DNA of 6,226 nt from Candidatus Omnitrophota bacterium (GCA_016196415.1 JACPXS010000082.1:1-6226); one strand, 5' to 3'. Counted from the first letter of the stretch, positions 1 through 6,080 are shown. The notes: a model not told the origin generated them from the letters alone. Numbers and translations: made by a program.

Positions 1-151
1 CGGAACCCCACGGGCCCTTCGACCGCGCTCAGGGTGACATCCCTGATGTCTCAGTCCAAGGTGTGGGGGCCATCGCCAGAAGAGAGGAACCATGCGGTTC
101 ATGGTCGCCGCGACGAAGCCTCCGAGGAACTCGCCACGCGAAGCGCACGGT
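1..151. other. Non-coding region downstream of the transaldolase gene
   Basis: No convincing gene lies here on either strand. The region contains the repeat-like sequence at 14-40, a small hairpin GACAT/ATGTC (36-40 with 46-50) and a second small hairpin GAACC/GGTTC (87-91 with 96-100). Neither hairpin is followed by a T-run in the minus direction, so no intrinsic terminator for the transaldolase gene can be supported. An ATG at 92 on the plus strand has a good purine-rich sequence before it, but its frame runs antisense through the transaldolase and is not credible as a gene. Confidence 0.5.
14..40. repeat. Short dispersed-repeat-like sequence (CCCTTCGAC...GCTCAGGGTGACA type)
   Basis: The sequence reads CCCTTCGAC, a three-base spacer, then GCTCAGGGTGACA. 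From memory, near-identical sequences (CCCTTCGAC-nnn-GCTCAGGG, or CCCTGAGC-nnn-GTCGAAGGG on the other strand) are scattered in intergenic regions of many environmental bacterial genomes. The ends are partly self-complementary (CCCT with AGGG), as in REP-like units. Only one copy is present in this window, so repetition cannot be shown here and the assignment rests on recognition of the motif. Confidence 0.4.
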
Positions 152-826
152 TCACTGGGAGACACCCTTCCGCGCCTTCGCTTCGGCCGGAAGCGTTTCC
201 CAATCGCGGAGGAATCGATCAAGGCCGGCATCGGTCAGGGGATGCTTCACGAGCGCCTCGAGCACGGCAAACGGCATGGTGGCGATGTCCGCCCCGATGC
301 GAGCCGCCTCGATTACATGGATGGGATGCCGCACGCTCGCCACCAGAATCTGGGTGGAAAACGGGTAGTTCGCGTAGATGTCCTTGATCTCCCGGATCAG
401 CTCCATGCCGTCACTGCCGATATCATCCAAGCGCCCGACAAACGGCGAGACGAAGGAGGCGCCTGCCTTGGCCGCAAGGAGCGCCTGGCTGGCTGAGAAG
501 CAGAGGGTGACGTTGACCCGAATGCCGGCCCGGGCGAGCTGCCGAGTGGCTTTCAGCCCCTCTTTGGTCAGGGGACACTTCACGACAATCTGCGGATGGA
601 GCCGAGCGAAGATGCGACCTTCTTCGATCATGCCCTCGGCGTCGCGTCTGGTGGTCTCCATGCTCACGGGCCCGTTGACCGTCTCGCAGATATCCTGTAA
701 GAGTGGGAAAAACTCGCGCCGCTCCTTGGCGACGAGCGTCGGGTTGGTCGTCACGCCGTCAATCGCGCCCCAGCTCATGGCCTCTTTGATTTCCGTCACG
801 TTCGCGGAGTCCAAGAAAATTTTCAT
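152..826 (-). CDS. tal: Transaldolase, small TalC/fructose-6-phosphate aldolase family
   Basis: The protein has 224 residues and is a complete, cytoplasmic single-domain TIM barrel of the TalC/FSA/MipB family (usual length 210-230). It transfers a dihydroxyacetone unit between sugar phosphates in the non-oxidative pentose phosphate pathway. Visible landmarks are the N-terminus [16 protein letters not shown], the DGVTTNPTL motif (23-31), the Schiff-base lysine K83 in [18 protein letters not shown] (105-115), SPFVGRLDD (127-135), ASVRHP (163-168) and the end motif [10 protein letters not shown]129 in SPFVGR is the residue found in true transaldolases; the E. coli aldolase FSA has tyrosine there, so transaldolase activity is favoured. 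The frame stays open upstream to 910, but I chose ATG 826 because family homology begins there and GAGGAA at 834-839 lies 7 nt before it. It is the last gene of the run, 90 nt after the ROK kinase. Confidence 0.93.
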   Translation of the reverse strand: MKIFLDSANVTEIKEAMSWGAIDGVTTNPTLVAKERREFFPLLQDICETVNGPVSMETTRRDAEGMIEEGRIFARLHPQIVVKCPLTKEGLKATRQLARAGIRVNVTLCFSASQALLAAKAGASFVSPFVGRLDDIGSDGMELIREIKDIYANYPFSTQILVASVRHPIHVIEAARIGADIATMPFAVLEALVKHPLTDAGLDRFLRDWETLPAEAKARKGVSQ

Positions 827-833
827 CCCTGAG

Positions 834-839
834 TTCCTC
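834..839 (-). promoter_or_regulatory. Ribosome binding site of the transaldolase gene
   Basis: GAGGAA on the minus strand lies 7 nt before the ATG at 826. It decides the start codon against a 28-residue N-terminal extension that the open frame would allow. That extension would be translated from the intercistronic inverted repeat and shows no family similarity. Confidence 0.7.
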
Positions 840-850
840 GAGTTGTCCGG

Positions 851-919
851 TGAGCCCATTGGCCCGTGAACCGGTTCACGAAGACAACGGGTACACGGGC
901 CAACCGGCACACGGGCTCA
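851..919. repeat. Two-part imperfect inverted repeat between the ROK kinase and transaldolase genes
   Basis: Two nested arm pairs share one axis: TGAGCCC at 851-857 pairs with GGGCTCA at 913-919 (7 bp), and TTGGCCCGTG at 859-868 pairs with CACGGGCCAA at 894-903 (10 bp). A 9-nt bulge lies on one side, 1 nt on the other, and the loop is about 25 nt. The outer arm contains the stop codon of the ROK gene (917-919). In the mRNA this would make a strong GC-rich stem between two cistrons. No T-run follows, so a classical terminator is unlikely. A role in 3'-end stabilisation, attenuation or expression balance between the two genes is inference. Confidence 0.65.
865..880. repeat. 16-bp perfect palindrome CGTGAACCGGTTCACG
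   Basis: This is an exact self-complementary 16-mer inside the longer inverted repeat. It shares bases 865-868 with the 10-bp arm, so the two hairpins cannot fully form at once. As DNA it has the two-fold symmetry of an operator for a dimeric regulator, 39 nt upstream of the transaldolase start; as RNA it could be a competing hairpin. Neither role can be chosen from sequence alone. Confidence 0.55.
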
Positions 920-1909
920 ATGGCGATTGTCCCAGAGTAACACGGCCGCTCCAAGAATGCCAGCGTGGTGTCCGAGCCGCGCGCGGAGAATGCGCGCCGC
1001 GTGCGCCGACACCGGCATCGCCTGCGCCCTGACGGTCCTGATGAGTGTCGGCGCAAAAAGCGCCCAGGCGTTGGCCACGCCCCCGCCGATGACGAGGCGC
1101 TCCGGGTTCAGGAGGTTGAGCACATTGCCCACCCCGATCCCGAGCGAGCGGCCGATCTCCATCCAGACGGCGCGCGCCGCTTGATCGCCAGCCATCGCCG
1201 CCCGGCTGACCAGGGCTGGAGTGAGCTGCCCGCGCGCTTGCCGAGCGAGCGTCTTCAGTGGTTCGGCTCCTCGCCGGATCGCGCGGCGCGCCATGCTGAG
1301 GATGGCGGCCGTGCCCACCTGCGCTTCAAGACACCCGCGCGCGCCGCAGCTGCAGCGCCTCCCTCGCGGGTCAATCACCATGTGGCCCACCTCTCCGGCG
1401 GATCCGCTGACCCCTCGGTAGAGCTTCCCATTGATGATCACGCCGCCCCCTACGCCGGTGCCCAGCGTCAACGCGATGACGTGCTTCGCCTGCGCCCCGG
1501 CGCCAAAGCGCCACTCCCCGAGCGCCACGAGGTTGGCATCATTGTCCACCAGGCAGCGACATTTCAACCGGCGCGCCAGCTGCCGACCCAGCGGAACCTC
1601 CCGCCATCCGGGCACGTTGACCAGGGAATGGACGATGCCCCGCCTGGGATCAATCGGTCCCGGTGCTCCAACGCCTACGCCGCACAGCGCGGCGGGGCGC
1701 AGTCCCGCCTCGGCGGTCAATGAGCCCACCATCTCGCTGATCCCCTGGACAAACGCTGAGGGACGCCTGAAGCGCAGAGATGACAACAGCCGCGTGGAGA
1801 CCACGCGGCCTGTTGGGCTGATGAGTCCGGCCTTGATGTTCGTGCCGCCAAAATCGATTCCGACAACCCACCCGGGCGAGGTCATCCACACGGCCGTTCC
1901 ATCGTGCAC
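917..1909 (-). CDS. ROK-family sugar kinase, probable glucokinase
   Basis: The protein has 330 residues, a normal length for a ROK kinase, and is cytoplasmic. It is expected to phosphorylate glucose (or a related hexose) with ATP at C6. In order it shows the phosphate-1 motif DFGGTNIK (19-26), the sugar-contact NVPGW (98-102), the catalytic-base motif VDNDAN (121-126, D124), the phosphate-2 motif TLGTGVGGG (148-156), the ROK signature EVGHM (173-177) and the zinc motif CSCGARGCLE (186-195, with H176 as fourth ligand), then VIGGGV (273-278). There is no N-terminal helix-turn-helix, so it is a kinase and not a ROK repressor. The start is uncertain: GTG at 1909 lies one base after the TAA of the upstream cyclase gene and suggests translational coupling, while ATG at 1885 (residue 9) leaves 7 residues before the conserved core. 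Neither has a strong ribosome binding site. Substrate specificity is inferred from family, not shown. Confidence 0.93.
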   Translation of the reverse strand: MHDGTAVWMTSPGWVVGIDFGGTNIKAGLISPTGRVVSTRLLSSLRFRRPSAFVQGISEMVGSLTAEAGLRPAALCGVGVGAPGPIDPRRGIVHSLVNVPGWREVPLGRQLARRLKCRCLVDNDANLVALGEWRFGAGAQAKHVIALTLGTGVGGGVIINGKLYRGVSGSAGEVGHMVIDPRGRRCSCGARGCLEAQVGTAAILSMARRAIRRGAEPLKTLARQARGQLTPALVSRAAMAGDQAARAVWMEIGRSLGIGVGNVLNLLNPERLVIGGGVANAWALFAPTLIRTVRAQAMPVSAHAARILRARLGHHAGILGAAVLLWDNRH

Positions 1910-1910
1910 A

Positions 1911-3236
1911 TTACACCGTCGTCAGTTGTGCGCTCCATGAGACGACGCGGTTCCGACCGGCGCGCTTGGCGGCGTAGAGCGCTTGGTCAGCTCGTTCAAT
2001 CAGCGCCTCGAGCGTCGCGGCATGCTCGGGGAATCCGGCCACCCCCATGATGATCGTTTGGGTCAACAGCTCATCATAGGCGCGGATCGGCTGCACCTCC
2101 ACCAATTGCCTGAGCCGCTCGGCAATCGGCATGGCTTGCTCAACGCGGGTTTCAATCAACAGGAGGATGAATTCCTCTCCTCCAAACCGGGCGATCATAT
2201 CAATCTCACGGAGGTTGCGGGCAAGCTGCCTGGCCACTTCCTTCAACACCACATCCCCCACGAGGTGCCCATGGGTGTCGTTCTTCTCCTTAAACAGATC
2301 GAGGTCGGTCATCAGCAGGCTGCAGGAAAGCCCGTGACGCGCGGAACGCGCCAGTTCTTCTCGCGCGCGCTCCATGAAGTAGCCGCGCACCGACAGCCCT
2401 GTGAGCGCATCCGTCACCGCCAGCTGCTCCACCTGCTGGTAGAGGTTGACGCGGGAGAGCTGCAGCGAAAGCTGATTGGCGACGATCGACAGCGTCTTCA
2501 GTTGGGACTCCGGCAGCTCCTCCGCAATCAGCAACCCAATGGGGCGCTGCTCACGCCACAGCGGCGCCCACGTCACCTGCGAGATGGCGTCGGGCGCATC
2601 GCACGAAAACCGGTGCGCGCTCGAGTGGCCTGACCGCCCTAGAGATCGCGCCTGCGTCACCAGGGCCTGTTCGATCGCAAGAAGACCGGAGGGGTGGTCC
2701 GTTCCGCCCTCTGAGGCGGGAACAGGATGCATGCGGTCATCGGATGACCGAGTGGCCCGCAGGACACGCGGCGTCTCGCCGGAGAGATCGATGAACCGCA
2801 AGCCTCGGGCATCGAGCAGGCGCGGGGCCATCGTGAGGATCGCCGTAAAGAGCTCCTGGAGGTGCAGCGCCCGTGAGGTTTCCTTCGTGACGTGATAGAG
2901 ATCGGTGATCTCCGTGATCTGCCGCTCCATCTCCTGAGCGGAGTGCTGGAGCGACAGGAACGAGCGCGCGGATTCAGCGAGATGGGCCATCTGAGTCGCT
3001 TCCTCAGCGTGCAAGCGCTTGAGCACCGATTTGTCGCGGGCCTGTTGGGCGCTCAGCAGCCAAGGCGTCAGGACGAACGCCGCCAGGTGCACCCACCCGC
3101 TCCAGCCGACCAACGCAGCGGCCTGCGTCCAGACGAAGGCCATGAGCGTCGCGATCGTCAGGATCCCGGTATAGCGACGATCCCACAAGAAGCCCGAGAT
3201 CATCGCAAGCACCCAACAGCCCATCACGAGCCACAT
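1911..3236 (-). CDS. Membrane-anchored diguanylate cyclase (GAF-like + GGDEF) with an inhibitory site
   Basis: The protein has 441 residues. Hydrophobic stretches at about 2-18, 23-44 and 46-62 form a small membrane anchor, followed by a charged, probably coiled-coil linker (64-112) and a divergent GAF-like sensory domain (about 112-262). The C-terminal GGDEF domain starts at AVTDALTGL (273-281). It carries TDLDLFKEKND (310-320), GHLVGD (323-328) and the active-site motif GGEEF (352-356), so it should make c-di-GMP from two GTP. The I-site RxxD is present as REID (343-346), exactly five residues before GGEEF, which predicts product inhibition. The ligand of the GAF domain is unknown. The usual Asn of the LTGLxNR motif is replaced by Val. 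The ATG at 3236 is supported by GAGG at 3242-3245, 5 nt upstream. Its TAA is one base from the ROK kinase start, indicating one transcript with the sugar genes. Confidence 0.9.
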   Translation of the reverse strand: MWLVMGCWVLAMISGFLWDRRYTGILTIATLMAFVWTQAAALVGWSGWVHLAAFVLTPWLLSAQQARDKSVLKRLHAEEATQMAHLAESARSFLSLQHSAQEMERQITEITDLYHVTKETSRALHLQELFTAILTMAPRLLDARGLRFIDLSGETPRVLRATRSSDDRMHPVPASEGGTDHPSGLLAIEQALVTQARSLGRSGHSSAHRFSCDAPDAISQVTWAPLWREQRPIGLLIAEELPESQLKTLSIVANQLSLQLSRVNLYQQVEQLAVTDALTGLSVRGYFMERAREELARSARHGLSCSLLMTDLDLFKEKNDTHGHLVGDVVLKEVARQLARNLREIDMIARFGGEEFILLLIETRVEQAMPIAERLRQLVEVQPIRAYDELLTQTIIMGVAGFPEHAATLEALIERADQALYAAKRAGRNRVVSWSAQLTTV

Positions 3237-3241
3237 CTCAG

Positions 3242-3245
3242 CCTC
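3242..3245 (-). promoter_or_regulatory. Ribosome binding site of the 1911-3236 cyclase gene
   Basis: GAGG on the minus strand, 5 nt before ATG 3236. It lies in one arm of a possible 5-bp hairpin (GCCTC 3241-3245 with GAGGC 3268-3272), which could partly hide it. The stem is short, so a regulatory role is speculative. Confidence 0.5.
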
Positions 3246-3286
3246 GTCTCACTCATCGTCCCTGTGTGAGGCAACCCTACTCAACT

Positions 3287-3436
3287 TAGCAGGATGCTGA
3301 AAAACCCTGTTTTGGCTGGAGGCTCTAGGCTGAAGGCTCGAGGGGAAAATCGTTTCACCGTCGAGCGTCGTGCTCTTGCCTCGAGCCTTGAGCCTCGAAC
3401 CTTGAGCGCTACGGGAGTTTTTTCCGCAGCCTGTTA
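3287..3436. repeat. 150-bp palindromic heptamer-repeat element, MITE/REP-like
   Basis: The element fills most of the spacer between the two cyclase genes. Its ends are imperfect inverted repeats: TAGCAGGATGCTGAAAAA at 3287-3304 against TAACAGGCTGCGGAAAAA read inward from 3436, 15 of 18 matching. Inside are arms built of four tandem heptamers of consensus GGCTNNA (3314-3341) and the same heptamer inverted four times (3381-3408). The innermost 11 bp are perfect (3333-3343 with 3379-3389), around a 35-nt loop. Both ends carry TA, which would suit insertion by a TA-targeting (IS630/Tc1-like) transposase, though that is inference. There is no ORF inside. From memory, ends resembling CAGGATGCTGAAAAA occur as intergenic repeats in Nitrospira-like genomes. 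The paired A-run and T-run near the ends could also let it act as a bidirectional terminator. Confidence 0.7.
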
Positions 3437-4876
3437 GGAAGCCACCACAAGGTTCCTGCCGCTGCGCTTCGCCTGATAGAGGCGTTGATCCGCCATCCGG
3501 ATCAGCTCGAGCTCCGCTTGGGCATCATCCGGGAAGGAGGCCACACCGACTGACACCGTCACACGATCCGTGGTCGCAGAAGCCGGCGCCCCTCGCCCGC
3601 GCCCCTGGAGGTGTTGCTCGACTCGCCGCCGGATCTGCTCGGCGAGTTCGCTCGCTTGGGGACGCGCCATGCGCGGCAACAGCACCACAAACTCCTCGCC
3701 CCCGTAGCGCGCGATCAGCCCGCCGGCGGGTAAGGCGCTGCGGAGCATCTCGGCGACCCCCTTCAAGATCAGATCCCCGGCGGTATGCCCGAACGCGTCG
3801 TTGTACTGTTTGAACCGATCCACATCGAGCATGAGGAGTGACACGGCCTCCCGGCTGCGGTGTGCGCGAGTCAGCTCTCGGGTGAGTTGCTCCAGGAATG
3901 GGCGGCGCAGCGTCAATCCGGTGAGCCCGTCGGTCACGGCCAGTTGCTGGGTTTGGGCGAACAGCTTGGCGTTCATGGCTGCCGTGGACACCAAATCTAA
4001 GAGGATATCCAACAAGCGGAGATCATCCTGGGTGTAGGCCCCCGGCTTGGCGCTATCCAACCGCAGGACCCCCTCAGGCCGCTGCCCCAGCAAGAGGGGA
4101 CACGCGATGACCGAACTCACGTCGCGCTCCGGCGCGATCGTCACGGTGAACCGGAAATCCCGACGCACATCGTTGACCAGCAGCGGACGGTGGGTCCGGA
4201 GGACGTACCGGTCAAACTGATCCCCGTGCTTGGCGCGGATGCTCGCGATGGACTCGCGTCGTTTCGACGCGAAGAGGGAGAGGGCTTGCCGCTCCTGATC
4301 CACGAGGAACACGAGGCACACATCCGATTTCCCAATGAGGGCGAAGGCCCGCTCCACGGCCAATCTAGCAATCGCCCTCAGCTCGGTCATATTGCTGAGC
4401 TCTTCAGCAATGACCTGCAACTGGGTATAGCGGGAGAGTTTTTTCTGGAGCGCCTCGCGGGTCTGGACGGCCGCCGCAATCGCTTGATCCTTCACCGTCT
4501 GCTCCTCGGATAGGTCATCCAAGACTTGCTGGAGATGGTGCCGACGCCTCCAGCGGCGCCGTCGCTGCCATGCCGCCACCACGGCGAGCACGCCGAGCGC
4601 CTCGGCTTCCTGCAGCACGGGGGTGTGTCGGCTCGCCCAGGCCCAGGCCAAGGCCACCATGACCGCAATCCCGATCACCGCGCTGCCAGCGGTGGGATAG
4701 AGCAGCCACGCATACACCGCGACCGCCACGAGCAAGAGACACACGGTCTGGATCGCGTTCACGGACGGAGGGGAGGCGGCGGTGAGGAGCGTGGCGAGGG
4801 TGGCTCCCGCCACAAGCAGGGCGATGACCACAAGCCACCGGAGGGTCAACGACGGCGTGAGGGGTGGATGGTCCAT
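3434..4876 (-). CDS. Membrane-anchored GAF-GGDEF diguanylate cyclase without an I-site
   Basis: The protein has 480 residues. Hydrophobic segments at about 13-33, 42-60, 64-82 and 91-103 form an N-terminal membrane domain. A very basic stretch follows (QRRRRWRRRHH, 104-114), consistent with a cytoplasmic side by the positive-inside rule, then a coiled-coil linker (115-155) and a clear GAF domain (about 155-305). The GGDEF domain begins at AVTDGLTGL (313-321), with LDVDRFKQYND (350-360), GHTAGD (363-368) and active site GGEEF (392-396), so catalysis is expected. The four residues where RxxD should sit are PAGG (383-386), so canonical product inhibition should be absent, unlike the neighbouring cyclase. 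The stop codon TAA (3434-3436) lies inside the end of the downstream repeat element. The gene starts 47 nt after the ABC ATPase gene; no strong ribosome binding site precedes ATG 4876, so the start is less certain than the frame. Confidence 0.9.
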   Translation of the reverse strand: MDHPPLTPSLTLRWLVVIALLVAGATLATLLTAASPPSVNAIQTVCLLLVAVAVYAWLLYPTAGSAVIGIAVMVALAWAWASRHTPVLQEAEALGVLAVVAAWQRRRRWRRRHHLQQVLDDLSEEQTVKDQAIAAAVQTREALQKKLSRYTQLQVIAEELSNMTELRAIARLAVERAFALIGKSDVCLVFLVDQERQALSLFASKRRESIASIRAKHGDQFDRYVLRTHRPLLVNDVRRDFRFTVTIAPERDVSSVIACPLLLGQRPEGVLRLDSAKPGAYTQDDLRLLDILLDLVSTAAMNAKLFAQTQQLAVTDGLTGLTLRRPFLEQLTRELTRAHRSREAVSLLMLDVDRFKQYNDAFGHTAGDLILKGVAEMLRSALPAGGLIARYGGEEFVVLLPRMARPQASELAEQIRRRVEQHLQGRGRGAPASATTDRVTVSVGVASFPDDAQAELELIRMADQRLYQAKRSGRNLVVAS

Positions 4877-4923
4877 CAGGTTGACGGCTGGGGGATGATC
4901 GACCGCCCCGTTCGCGGCGCCGG

Positions 4924-6027
4924 TTAGACGATGGCGGCTTCTGTCTTGATGTCGAAAAAGTGCGCCTTGCCCATATCGAAGACCAGATCGATATCCTGAT
5001 TCACCTCGGGCCGGTCATGCGGCCCCACCCGGGCAATGAGCGCATGCTGACCCACTCGGAGGTGAAGGTACACCTCCGCGCCCAGCGGCTCGACCAATTC
5101 CACGGTCGCGGTCACCACGCAGTCCGTCGGGGCGTCGGTGATGAAGAGTTTGTCATAGAAGTCTTCGGGTCGGAGGCCAAAGAGCACCTGGGTATTTTCA
5201 TAGGCCGACAGCCGCGCCACCATTTCATCCACGACCCGAAGGCGAAACACCCCTTCCGTGAAGAACAACCCTTGCTCGGAGCGCACGATGTGGCCTGTGA
5301 TGAAGTTCATGGGGGGGGAGCCGATGAAACTCGCCACAAACCGGTTCGCCGGATGCTCGTAGATCGTCAGCGGATCGGCTACCTGCTGGATCACGGCTTT
5401 ATTCATCACCACGATGCGATCCCCCATCGTCATCGCCTCGGTCTGATCGTGAGTCACATAGACCATCGTGGTCTGCAGGCGGAGGTGGAGCTTGCGGATC
5501 TCCGTGCGCATCTGCACGCGCATCTTCGCGTCCAGGTTGGACAGCGGCTCATCGAACAAAAACACCAGCGGCTTGCGCACGATCGCCCGGCCGACCGCCA
5601 CCCGCTGCCGCTCCCCACCGGAGAGCTCCTTGGGCTTTCGGTTCAGCAACGGCTCGATGCTTAAGATCGACGCGGCGTCGCGAACCCGCTGCTCGATCTC
5701 CTGCTTGCTGTAGTGGCGCAGCCGCAGCCCAAACGCCATGTTGTCGAACACCGTCATGTGCGGATAGAGGGCGTAGTTCTGAAAGACCATGGCGATGTCA
5801 CGATCCTTGGGCGGGACATGGTTGACGAGCTTGTTGCCGATCCAGATGTCCCCGCTGGTCGCCTCTTCCAATCCAGCCACCATGCGCAGCAGCGTCGACT
5901 TCCCGCATCCGGAGGGGCCAACGATGACGAGGAATTCCCGGCTTTCAACGCTGAGGTTGGTGTCTTTCACCGCGAGCACATCGCCGGGGTAGATTTTGGA
6001 GATGTTCTGCAGGCTCACGTGGGCCAT
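4924..6027 (-). CDS. Sugar ABC transporter ATP-binding protein, UgpC/MalK/MsmX class
   Basis: The protein has 367 residues, the normal length for the CUT1-type importer ATPase. It hydrolyses ATP on the cytoplasmic face to drive import of oligosaccharides, polyols or glycerol-3-phosphate. The nucleotide-binding domain shows Walker A GPSGCGKST (37-45), the Q-loop VFQNYALYPHMTV (81-93), signature LSGGERQRVAVGRA (135-148), Walker B LVFLFDEP (154-161), D-loop SNLDAKMR (163-170) and switch histidine H193 in VTHDQTEAMTMGDR. The link motif YEHPANRFVASFIGSPPMNF (223-242) leads into C-terminal TOBE/OB repeats (about 245-360, with FGLRPED at 283-289 and TATVELVEPLGAEVYLHL). No permease or binding-protein gene is present in the window, so the substrate is unknown and it may be a shared ATPase of the MsmX kind. 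No good ribosome binding site precedes ATG 6027, but that start fits the family N-terminus. It is probably the first gene of the run. Confidence 0.95.
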   Translation of the reverse strand: MAHVSLQNISKIYPGDVLAVKDTNLSVESREFLVIVGPSGCGKSTLLRMVAGLEEATSGDIWIGNKLVNHVPPKDRDIAMVFQNYALYPHMTVFDNMAFGLRLRHYSKQEIEQRVRDAASILSIEPLLNRKPKELSGGERQRVAVGRAIVRKPLVFLFDEPLSNLDAKMRVQMRTEIRKLHLRLQTTMVYVTHDQTEAMTMGDRIVVMNKAVIQQVADPLTIYEHPANRFVASFIGSPPMNFITGHIVRSEQGLFFTEGVFRLRVVDEMVARLSAYENTQVLFGLRPEDFYDKLFITDAPTDCVVTATVELVEPLGAEVYLHLRVGQHALIARVGPHDRPEVNQDIDLVFDMGKAHFFDIKTEAAIV

Positions 6028-6072
6028 TCACACCATCACGAGGTTGGGGATGAATCGTGTGGTTGGCGCGGT
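6028..6072. other. Leader between the ABC ATPase gene and the inserted element
   Basis: These 45 bases contain no recognisable -10/-35 pair for the minus strand and only a weak hairpin (CACGA 6037-6041 with TCGTG 6055-6059). The original promoter of the ATPase gene may lie farther right, beyond the inserted element or outside the window. Confidence 0.4.
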
Positions 6073-6080
6073 GGATGGTG
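6073..6080 (+). repeat. Target-site duplication, left copy (GGATGGTG)
   Basis: GGATGGTG directly abuts the left terminal inverted repeat at 6081. The identical 8-mer abuts the right terminal repeat at 6214-6221. The bases beyond each copy differ, so the duplication is exactly 8 bp. Confidence 0.8.

Noticed and set aside
92..496. Plus-strand ORF with a good purine-rich sequence (GAGAGG) 4 nt before its ATG
   Set aside because: Most of it runs antisense through the conserved transaldolase gene, and its translation shows no recognisable domain. The ribosome-site match is likely chance.
827..910. 28-residue N-terminal extension of the transaldolase
   Set aside because: The family N-terminus begins at M29 of that frame, a good ribosome binding site precedes ATG 826, and the extension is encoded by the intercistronic inverted repeat.
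965..1723. Long plus-strand ORF (252 codons) opposite the ROK kinase
   Set aside because: It is a GC-rich shadow frame with arginine/proline-rich low-complexity translation, while the opposite strand carries all ROK motifs.
3237..3286. Promoter for the 1911-3236 cyclase gene (TTGAGT followed by GACGAT)
   Set aside because: The -10 candidate matches only 3 of 6 consensus positions, which is within chance.
4960..5664. Long plus-strand ORF (234 codons), histidine/arginine-rich, opposite the ABC ATPase
   Set aside because: It is antisense to the conserved ATPase motifs and its composition is what reverse-complemented ATPase codons give.
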